A stretch of DNA of 64,000 bases from an uncultured Phycisphaerales bacterium. GTDB taxonomy: Bacteria > Planctomycetota > Phycisphaerae > Sedimentisphaerales > Anaerobacaceae. Made by a program: the position numbers and the translations under genes. A model generated the notes under the pieces. It was not told the DNA's origin and ran no database searches. It was given only the letters and a program-made list of their open reading frames with translations. Location of the stretch: assembly GCA_937927975.1 (NCBI GenBank), contig CALEZT010000258.1, positions 1 through 64,000 of the forward strand, in the 5' to 3' direction. This document shows positions 17,883-24,993 of this stretch, piece after piece (within the stretch, counting starts at the first letter, position 1; every line of letters starts with the position of its first letter).

Positions 17883-19037
17883 TCACGGGCTGTAAGGACC
17901 GTACTCACAGGCTGCATCGAACAATGCGACGATATTCTCCGGCGGCACGTCCGCCTGAATGTTGTGAATTCCGTTGAAGACGTATCCGCCGGAGGGCTTG
18001 AAGACCTCCAGGTTTCGACGGACCTGCTCGCGGACCTCTTCGGACGTGCCGAAGGGCAGGACGTGCTGCGCGTCGCAACCGCCGCCCCAGAAGGTCAGGT
18101 CGCGTCCGAACCGCTGTTTCAGCATGGCCGGGTCCATCCCGGCGGCGCTGGTCTGGACCGGGTTGAGGATGTCCACGCCGTTGTCGAGCAGGTCGGGGAT
18201 GTACTCGACGCAATTGCCGCAGGTGTGATACCAGATCTTCGCCTTCGTCAGCGACTTGATGTGCTGGACGAGCCTCTTCTGGCGGGGCTTGACCACCTTG
18301 CGATAGAACGCCGGCGAGAAGAGCGGTCCGTGCTGACCAGTCAGGTCGTCGCCGATCATGACGACGTCGATCAGATCGCCGACTTCCCGCAGGAAACCGG
18401 TCATGTAGTCCAGCCAGAAGGCCAGCGTCCGATCCAGCAAGGCGGCGCAGAACTCGGGGTTCTCTACCGTGTCCATGAACCACCGCTCCAGGCCGCGGAG
18501 GTACCAGCAGTATTCATAGACCACGCCGGCGATGCCTGTCACCAGGGCGTACGGGGTTTCGTTGCGAAGCGTTTGGGCGTGCTCGCGAACGCCGGTGAAG
18601 CGACTGGCGTCCGCGCCGTTGGGCCAGGGGTAGTCTGCCAGTTCGGCAATCCCGGCGTCAGCCAGGGGATGGTGCGAGATGTCCATATAGAGGCCTGTGC
18701 CGTCGGGCATGGACCAGACGACGCCGAACTCGTCCTTCAGATCGTGCCAGAGCCTGCCGTTTCGCTTGGCCTTTCGGATCGCGCCGTCGAAGCCGTCGGG
18801 CCCGTGAGCCAGGACGTAGCGGGTGTCCACGTGAAATCGTTCGAGAACCGCTTCGCTGGGCCTGGCCAGTTGCTGGACCGGGTCGAGAATGGCGATCTCT
18901 TCCCGCAGGCCGAGGTGTTTGACCAGAGCCGCGTAGGCGTTCCTGTGAATCCCCGTCTGGAATCCGCCGAAATCAATGGGGACCCGGTCGGGCGTCTGGT
19001 GGTTCAAGGCCTTCAGAACACGTTCTCGTGAGGTCAT
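17883..19037 (-). CDS. Uroporphyrinogen decarboxylase-family (MtbA-like) protein
   Basis: A 384-residue cytosolic TIM-barrel protein. MTSRERVLKALNHQTPDRVP at the start and the late YHTCGNCVEYIPDLLDNGVD plus FWGGGCDAQHVLPFGT place it in the URO-D superfamily. The C-terminal PENIVALFDAACEYG is typical of the methylcobamide:CoM methyltransferase-like branch. It is therefore more likely a corrinoid-linked methyltransferase or an enzyme of unknown function than haem UroD; the HTCGN segment could supply metal-binding His and Cys. No corrinoid protein gene is adjacent. ATG 19037 has GGAG upstream. The pseudopilin begins 21 bases after its stop, so one transcript may run from here through the pseudopilin and GH106 genes. 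Confidence 0.8.
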   Translation of the reverse strand: MTSRERVLKALNHQTPDRVPIDFGGFQTGIHRNAYAALVKHLGLREEIAILDPVQQLARPSEAVLERFHVDTRYVLAHGPDGFDGAIRKAKRNGRLWHDLKDEFGVVWSMPDGTGLYMDISHHPLADAGIAELADYPWPNGADASRFTGVREHAQTLRNETPYALVTGIAGVVYEYCWYLRGLERWFMDTVENPEFCAALLDRTLAFWLDYMTGFLREVGDLIDVVMIGDDLTGQHGPLFSPAFYRKVVKPRQKRLVQHIKSLTKAKIWYHTCGNCVEYIPDLLDNGVDILNPVQTSAAGMDPAMLKQRFGRDLTFWGGGCDAQHVLPFGTSEEVREQVRRNLEVFKPSGGYVFNGIHNIQADVPPENIVALFDAACEYGPYSP

Positions 19038-19211
19038 GGCGGTCTCCGAATGGTGTTGCCGATGCTACTACTATACCGCGGATCTTCGAGGTTGGGAACG
19101 GGGCGCTCCATTTTCCGTTGCCCGGTCGCCTATTGCGGCCGGTCCTGTTCCGGCAGCGACGGGGGCGAGAGGCAAAACGGGGCTATTCTGGTAGATCGCG
19201 ATGGATTTTTG

Positions 19212-19240
19212 TTGCCGCGGCGTCAGGCATGTCGTACCAT
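19212..19240 (+). promoter_or_regulatory. Candidate sigma-70 promoter of P3
   Basis: TTGCCG (19212-19217), 17 bases, then TACCAT (19235-19240). A second -10-like TACAAT lies at 19256-19261 without a good -35. The promoter is about 75 bases upstream of the 14-codon leader ORF at 19315. Confidence 0.4.
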
Positions 19241-19314
19241 ACAACTACAGAATTCTACAATCGTCGTCGCTTTTGATCCGTGAAGGTGCCGCTGTCGCCC
19301 GAGGAGGAGCCGGT

Positions 19315-19359
19315 ATGATTGTGGATCCGGTTACACATCAGAGTTTGTTCTTTCCCTGA
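19315..19359 (+). CDS. 14-codon leader ORF upstream of P3
   Basis: ATG to TGA coding for MIVDPVTHQSLFFP. It has its own strong Shine-Dalgarno sequence, GAGGAGGAG, at 19301-19309, five bases before the ATG. A related ORF of the same length, MITNPVAHRSSHFS, lies upstream of P6 (31371-31415) with the same five-base spacing. Seven of 14 residues agree, and several codon differences are synonymous. P3 starts 91 bases after the stop. The two-copy conservation suggests a translated leader peptide, perhaps regulatory, rather than chance. No function is known to me. Confidence 0.5.
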   Translation: MIVDPVTHQSLFFP

Positions 19360-19450
19360 ATCATCGCGCCCAAAGAACGCCCGGTGCGCCGGGTATGTCG
19401 ACGTAACGCCATAGCATGAGTGTGGGGGCCTTTTAGAAGGAGGTGCAGGA

Positions 19451-22363
19451 ATGTTGCGCAAGGCAGGACTACTGAGTGTTCTTCTGATCGTCGCCCTGGG
19501 CACAGGAGCGTCCGCCAGGATGATCGCCTACTTTCCTTTCGAGGAGGGCCAGGGCACGATGACCGCCGACGTGACCGGCAACGGCAACAACGGAACCCTC
19601 AGCAGCGGCGTAGCCTGGGTGGCCGGCTTCAAGGGGACGGGGGTTCAGTTCGACACGGCCGGCGAGCGGATCGTGATCGGCCCGATCGATCCGTCGGGCG
19701 AAACCAACGCCATGACCCTGGCCGCCTGGATCAACTGGCAGGGGAGAAACCACAGCATCGCCCAGCAGGGCATCATCGGCAAGCGTCTGGGCTGGGACAC
19801 CACCGGCAGCACGATCAAGTGGTTCTGGCAGACCAACCCGGCCGGCGACCTGCTGTTTCGAGCCGACTACAGCGGAGGCGGCACCAGTTTCGGCTGGGGC
19901 AATACGTTGCTCGTGCCCTATGCGAATGAATGGACTCACGTGGCGGTGACCTGGGCCAACGGCGCCGCGGTGCAGTACATCAATGCCGAACAGGTTTCAA
20001 CGGGAAACGTCACCCTCAGGGCGTCTGCAAACGCCACGCCTGTGACGATCGGCTGCGTGGATTCCACCAATACGGAGACCTTTGTCGGCATCATCGACGA
20101 GGTGCGAATCTACGACACCGCCCTGGCGGCCGCCGAGATCGCCCAGGCCATGACGGGCGACACCGCGCCCGCCAGCGCGCCGCAACCGGCGTCCGGGGCG
20201 ACGGACGTGGCTCGCGAGGTGGTGCTTTCCTGGGCCCCTGGGGAATTTGCAGCCAGCCATGACGTCTACTTCGGCACGGATTTCGATGCCGTCGATCAGG
20301 CCAGCCGCACGGACGACCGCGGTGTTCTGGTCAGTATTGGGCAGACCCCTGCTTCGTATGATCCCGAGGGCGTGCTCGATTTTGGCCAGGTGTATTACTG
20401 GCGCATCGACGAAGTGAATGCCCCGCCGGACGGGGGGATTTCCAAGGGGTCGGTCTGGAGCTTCACAACCGAACCCTACACATACATTCTCACCAACGTG
20501 AAGGCCACCGCTTCGAGCAGCGCGCCGGGCGCGAATCCGCAGAGCACGGTCGATGGCTCGGGACTCGACGCAGACGACCAGCACTCCACCGATATGGCGC
20601 ACATGTGGGTGAGTTCCGGCGCGTTGCCGAGCTGGATTCGCTACGAATTCGACGCGCCCTATAAACTCTATGAAATGTGGGTCTGGAACTCCAATCAGTT
20701 AGTCGAGGCGTACGTCGGGTTCGGCGCCAAGGACGTTACGGTCGAATACTCCGTAGACGGCGCGAACTGGACCGTGCTGGAAGGCGTGCCCCAGTTCGCC
20801 CAGGCCCCCGGTCTGGCGACCTACGCGGCCAATACGATCGTCGATTTCGGCGGCGTCATGGCCAAGTTCGTGAAACTGACGATCAACCGCAACTGGGGCG
20901 GCATCATGCCGCAGACCGGTCTGAGTGAGGTGCGATTCTACTATGCGCCGGTGCAGGCCCGTGCGCCGATGCCGGCCGATGGGGCCACAGGCGTCGCTCT
21001 CGACGCCGAACTGAGGTGGCGGCCCGGCCGGGATGCGACTTCGCACAAGGTCTTCTTTGGAGCCGACAGCCAGGCGGTGACCGACCGGATCGTTGCGGGC
21101 GACGTTGTGGCTGAGCCCAAGTACCTGCCCCCGGCGATGAACTTCGGAACCAAGTATTATTGGATGGTCGATGAGGTCGGCGCGACCGATTCCTATCCGG
21201 GAGATCTTTGGAGCTTCACGACCCAGGAATACGCGTTCATCGACGACTTCGAGGGCTACAACGACGATGACAATCGCATTTACGACGCTTGGATCGACGG
21301 AGTCACCACCAAGGCCAGCGGTTCGACGGTCGGCTACATGGAAGCTCCGTTCGCTGAGCGCAAGATCGTTCACGGCGGCGCCCAATCGATGCCTCTGCTG
21401 TATGACAACTCGGCAGCCCCGTTCGTCTCGGAGGCTGAGCGGACGTTCGACACGGTCCAGAACTGGGCGGGCAACGGGGCCGACACCCTGAGTCTGTGGG
21501 TCCGAGGCAGCACGCCGGCCTTCCTGGAAACCGCTTCCGGCGCCATCTTGATGAACGGCATCGGCGCCGATATCTGGGGCACCTCCGACGCCTTCCGCCT
21601 GGCCTACAAGACCCTCAACGGCGACGCCACGATCGTGGCCCGCGTCGAGAGCATCTACAACAGCAACGCCTGGGCCAAAGGCGGCGTGATGATCCGCCAG
21701 AGCATCGAGCCCGGCTCGGTCCACGCCTTCATGCCCATCACCCCCGGCGGCAGCAGCGGCGGCAACGGCGCCAGCTTCCAGCGTCGTCTCACCACCGGCG
21801 GCGACTCGACCAACAGCGACAACACCGGCGCGGTCGTGGCGGCTCCCTACTGGGTGAAGCTCGAACGCAAGGGCAACGCCTTCTCGGGATTCATCTCCCC
21901 CGACGGCGTGACCTGGACGCAGTTGGGCACCGCCCAGACGATTACGATGACCGGTCCCGTCCTGATCGGCCTGGCGGTGTGCAGCCACGACGCTGCGGTG
22001 GCGACCGCTGCTGAGTTCTCCAACGTCTCGATGACCGGCAACGTGACCGGCTCCTGGCAGGTGGCGGAGATCGGCCTCGCGCAGCCCTCGGGCAACTCGC
22101 CGGAACCGATCTATGCGACGGTCAAGGACAGCGCCGGCAAGTCCAGGACCCTGATGCACCCCGATGCGTTCGCGTCGGCAAGGCCGGACTGGGTACAGTG
22201 GAGGATCCCGCTCAGCGAGTTCACTTCCGGCGGGGTGAATCTGACTCGGATCCAATCCATGGTCATTGGCGTGGGCAACAAGTCCGCTCCGATCAAAGGC
22301 GGCGCCGGCACGGTCTACATCGACGACATCGGCTTTGGCCATCCTGCTTCCAGCGGAAACTAG
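19451..22363 (+). CDS. Modular exported protein P3: LamG head, F5/8C, CBM11-like jelly roll
   Basis: A 970-residue secreted protein with a signal peptide (MLRKAGLLSVLLIVALGTGA, cleaved near SAR). A LamG/concanavalin head covers about 25-235 (IAYFPFEEGQGTMTADVTGN, WTHVAVTWANG, FVGIIDEVRIYDTAL). Then Fn3-like repeat A (243-342; HDVYFGTDF, YYWRIDEVN), F5/8C (345-500; MWVWNSNQLVEAYVGFGAKD), repeat B (505-595) and a CBM11-like jelly roll (FIDDFEGYNDDDNRIYDAWI at about 597, ending YIDDIGFGHPASSGN). A DUF1349-like domain (about 695-875; WAKGGVMIRQS) is nested inside. No catalytic residues were recognised. The ATG has AAGGAGG upstream and is preceded by a short leader ORF. A glycan-binding role is inferred from the domains. 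Confidence 0.8.
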   Translation: MLRKAGLLSVLLIVALGTGASARMIAYFPFEEGQGTMTADVTGNGNNGTLSSGVAWVAGFKGTGVQFDTAGERIVIGPIDPSGETNAMTLAAWINWQGRNHSIAQQGIIGKRLGWDTTGSTIKWFWQTNPAGDLLFRADYSGGGTSFGWGNTLLVPYANEWTHVAVTWANGAAVQYINAEQVSTGNVTLRASANATPVTIGCVDSTNTETFVGIIDEVRIYDTALAAAEIAQAMTGDTAPASAPQPASGATDVAREVVLSWAPGEFAASHDVYFGTDFDAVDQASRTDDRGVLVSIGQTPASYDPEGVLDFGQVYYWRIDEVNAPPDGGISKGSVWSFTTEPYTYILTNVKATASSSAPGANPQSTVDGSGLDADDQHSTDMAHMWVSSGALPSWIRYEFDAPYKLYEMWVWNSNQLVEAYVGFGAKDVTVEYSVDGANWTVLEGVPQFAQAPGLATYAANTIVDFGGVMAKFVKLTINRNWGGIMPQTGLSEVRFYYAPVQARAPMPADGATGVALDAELRWRPGRDATSHKVFFGADSQAVTDRIVAGDVVAEPKYLPPAMNFGTKYYWMVDEVGATDSYPGDLWSFTTQEYAFIDDFEGYNDDDNRIYDAWIDGVTTKASGSTVGYMEAPFAERKIVHGGAQSMPLLYDNSAAPFVSEAERTFDTVQNWAGNGADTLSLWVRGSTPAFLETASGAILMNGIGADIWGTSDAFRLAYKTLNGDATIVARVESIYNSNAWAKGGVMIRQSIEPGSVHAFMPITPGGSSGGNGASFQRRLTTGGDSTNSDNTGAVVAAPYWVKLERKGNAFSGFISPDGVTWTQLGTAQTITMTGPVLIGLAVCSHDAAVATAAEFSNVSMTGNVTGSWQVAEIGLAQPSGNSPEPIYATVKDSAGKSRTLMHPDAFASARPDWVQWRIPLSEFTSGGVNLTRIQSMVIGVGNKSAPIKGGAGTVYIDDIGFGHPASSGN

Positions 22364-22390
22364 CTCCCTTTCGATGAGGCTGTCCGTGAC

Positions 22391-22419
22391 GGCCCCGGCG
22401 TGAACTCGCCGCCGGGGCC
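22391..22419 (+). terminator. Strong hairpin after P3
   Basis: A 10-bp perfect stem (GGCCCCGGCG with CGCCGGGGCC) 28 bases after the P3 stop. There is no T-run directly behind it, so it may stabilise the 3' end or work with a factor rather than be a classic intrinsic terminator. Confidence 0.5.
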
Positions 22420-22585
22420 GCTTCACTCGTTGTTTCCTCCTTTGCTCGTAGTCCCCGATTCCGACGAAGGGATTCTGTCCCCCTGAGACCAGGAGACGGA
22501 AGCCTGCCGTGCCTCGCCGTATTCGCCTCTGGCGTTCCGCCCTCAATTGGAGGAAGATCCGCTGCGAGGGCAGGTCCGTCCACGG

Positions 22586-24319
22586 CTACTCTTGCAGAGC
22601 CGCCTCTACCCTCTTTCGATTCTCCAGGGCATCGGGGTTGCTCGGATCGATGCGCAGCGCCGCCTCAAATTGGGCGAGCGCTTCTTGCAGACGTCCTTGG
22701 CCGGCATAGGCGGCGCCCAGATTGCTCCGGACCTCCGCGTCATTCGGGTCCAGGCGGACCGCCCGCTCCAGGCAAGATGCTGCTTGCGTGAACTCCTGCT
22801 GTCTGCCGAACGCCGTGCCCAGCATGTTCAGGGCGCCCACGTGGTTCGGATCGATCCGAATCGTATGTTGAAGTGCAACCACGGCTTCGTTATCGCGTCC
22901 TTTCTTCATCAGGATGCGCGCCAGGTTGAAATACGCCTGCGTGAAGTCGGGCATCAGTTGGACAGCCCGTTCAAATTGAGCCTGAGCGTCCTCCCGGCCG
23001 AGTCGCTCGTAAGCAATGCCCAGATTGTTGTGCGCCCCGGCGTATGTCGGATCCGCCTCGATCGCGTGCTTGAACTGATCCACGGCGTCTTCCAGCCTGC
23101 CCGCCTTGAGAAGTTCAGTCCCGGTACGGTTGTAGACTCGCGCGGGATTGGGCTGGGTCTGCCCCAGGGTCCTGGCGGCCTCGATGGCCTGTGCATCGCG
23201 TTGAGCAGAGCGGAACAGGCCGCTCGCCGGCTGCACCCGACCGGCATCGAGATCGGTCAGTATCCCCTTTATCGCCTCGGCGGCGACGCGAGCCCCCCGT
23301 CTCGAGGGGTGGAGTTCGTCGCCCTGGCTGTAGTACAATCGCGGATTCCCCACCCCGGCCGAGTCCGACCGGTGCCGCCGGAACGACTCCGAAAGCCGGA
23401 CCGTCGGGATGCCGGACATCGCCGCCAGATGCTCGACCACGAGCTGTTCGCTGTCGGGCATGAAGCACACGTCGACGATGCGGTCGTCGAGAAATCGCGG
23501 CCAGACGACGACCAACGGCCGAAACCCGTGACGGTCGGCGAGTTCTCCAAATCGCCGCAGTCCTTCGGCCACGTTGTTGTCGCCGATGGCGGCCTTGTTC
23601 CACTGCATGGGGTCCGCCTCGACCCCGAAGCCAAATAGATCCAGTCGCACGCTGGCCAGGCGGAAGAGATGCGATGTGCGAAACAACGCCTTGACGACCG
23701 CGGGACGGTCGATTGCGCCCTCCAGGGGAAACGCCTCACGGTTGAAATTGTCGAAGTCATTTTCCACAAACACCAAGACGACCACGTCGGGCGCGAATTG
23801 AAGTCCTTTCACTTCCAGGAGCTCGATTTCGGCCCGCGTGCAATAGGCACTGACGCCGAAGTTGAGGACTTCGGTCGATCCATCTCCGTAAAGGTCCTCG
23901 AGCCGACGGGGGATGGTCTCGGATTCGCGCAGTCCGTAGCCCTCGACCACCGAATCCCCCAGCAGCAGGACCCGCCGGACCCCGTCGGGCTTCCGCAGCG
24001 TGCGTTCCTTGTCGCGTTGCCCGTGGGAGTTGGTCCGTTCATACGTCTGGATGAAGTCGGGCGTGTCACTGCGGCAATTGGCCTTCAGTTCGAAGCCCAG
24101 AATCGGATTCGTTGAACGTTTATAGATGCAGTCATAGGAACTGAGCTCGATCGGTTTGATGCCCGGCGCTCGACCGGTGACTCGAACGATGCCTTCGCCC
24201 GCCAGCAGCGACAGCAAGGTCGCGCAAACCGCCAATGACGGACGAGCCAGCCGGCCCAGAAATGATCGCGGGCGATTTCGTGATGACATGCTGCGAGCCC
24301 TATTATTCGACGTGATCAT
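22586..24319 (-). CDS. Membrane-anchored SGNH hydrolase-like protein with C-terminal TPRs
   Basis: A 577-residue protein. An N-terminal hydrophobic segment (about 28-46) acts as signal or anchor. The SGNH/GDSL-like domain (about 115-355) shows GDSVVEGYG with Ser123 as likely nucleophile, FVENDFDN with N187 in the position of the third block, and DELHPSRRG with D334 and H337 as the remaining dyad. After this, residues 380-577 form about five tetratricopeptide repeats (AGAHNNLGIAYERLGREDAQ, AYFNLARILMKKGRD). SGNH enzymes cleave or transfer acyl groups, so it may deacetylate a glycan, fitting the surrounding glycosidases, but that is inference. The start may be 24319 or ATG 24289; neither has a strong ribosome binding site. 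It is the only minus-strand gene within P3-P9. Confidence 0.75.
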   Translation of the reverse strand: MITSNNRARSMSSRNRPRSFLGRLARPSLAVCATLLSLLAGEGIVRVTGRAPGIKPIELSSYDCIYKRSTNPILGFELKANCRSDTPDFIQTYERTNSHGQRDKERTLRKPDGVRRVLLLGDSVVEGYGLRESETIPRRLEDLYGDGSTEVLNFGVSAYCTRAEIELLEVKGLQFAPDVVVLVFVENDFDNFNREAFPLEGAIDRPAVVKALFRTSHLFRLASVRLDLFGFGVEADPMQWNKAAIGDNNVAEGLRRFGELADRHGFRPLVVVWPRFLDDRIVDVCFMPDSEQLVVEHLAAMSGIPTVRLSESFRRHRSDSAGVGNPRLYYSQGDELHPSRRGARVAAEAIKGILTDLDAGRVQPASGLFRSAQRDAQAIEAARTLGQTQPNPARVYNRTGTELLKAGRLEDAVDQFKHAIEADPTYAGAHNNLGIAYERLGREDAQAQFERAVQLMPDFTQAYFNLARILMKKGRDNEAVVALQHTIRIDPNHVGALNMLGTAFGRQQEFTQAASCLERAVRLDPNDAEVRSNLGAAYAGQGRLQEALAQFEAALRIDPSNPDALENRKRVEAALQE

Positions 24320-24326
24320 GTCGGCC

Positions 24327-24351
24327 TTGCAGGCTGGCGGTCAGCCTGCAA
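24327..24351. repeat. Perfect inverted repeat next to the SGNH-TPR start
   Basis: TTGCAGGCTG, five bases, CAGCCTGCAA. It sits 7 bases upstream of the first possible ATG of the minus-strand gene, so it could be an operator or a leader hairpin. Confidence 0.55.
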
Positions 24352-24601
24352 TGACAGGGACGATTGTACAGGCCACACCCTCTGTCTGCAAGGGAAGGCC
24401 GTGGGCCCGATAGATATAACCGCCTTAATTACAAGATCTTACGGTAATCTGCCACACGCGAGGAGACTTGGGCCCAGGGGGAGATGCCTATCGGGCCGAT
24501 GCTCTTTCCGTCCGGTCGCCAACCCGAAAAGGAACAGGTTTTGACCAATCGTCGGACTGCCTTCGGCCGATAAATCTCACATATCTCGCATGACAAGACG
24601 G

Positions 24602-24630
24602 TTGCAGCACAGACGCAATTTGGCTACAAT
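24602..24630 (+). promoter_or_regulatory. Candidate sigma-70 promoter of P4
   Basis: TTGCAG (24602-24607), 17 bases, TACAAT (24625-24630). It is one of the best -35/-10 pairs in the window and gives a 5' leader of more than 350 bases before P4. Confidence 0.55.
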
Positions 24631-24993
24631 AACGTGTGTTGTGTGTGGTGTTCTGCAAGCCCGTCGCCCTGGGCGAGCAGAGAGGGTCTGGTTCAGGTCG
24701 GGAGACTTCGACCCCATGTATCCCTGCAAACACATCTTCGCTGGAGGTTGGCCTGCGTGCTGTTCCATCGCGTCGCGAGGGCCTCTCGATTCCATTTGCG
24801 GGAAGGCCGTCTGGACGGAAAGGAGGTGGACCGGGCAAGCATTCTGAACGTCTCCGTCAGGAGGCCTGTCGCCGGGGTCTCGAACCGCATCGAAAGGGCC
24901 GGTCCATTCCTGCGCCGGAGGAGACGAGGGTTTTTTGCGATGTAGTCGGAGGGCGAGAAGACGACGACATGAATCGAAGAAGGAGTATAGGAG

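Larger units (their letters stand above)
19038..19450. other. Divergent intergenic region between UroD-like gene and P3
   Basis: 413 bases holding the P3 promoter candidate, the 14-codon leader ORF and the P3 ribosome binding site (AAGGAGG at 19437-19443). Nothing else coding was recognised. Confidence 0.6.
24320..24993. other. Divergent intergenic region between SGNH-TPR gene and P4
   Basis: 674 bases without a convincing gene. It holds a perfect 10-bp hairpin (24327-24351), a good plus-strand promoter (24602-24630) and an SD-like AGGAGG at 24859-24864 with no ATG behind it. The leader of P4 is thus over 350 bases. Confidence 0.6.
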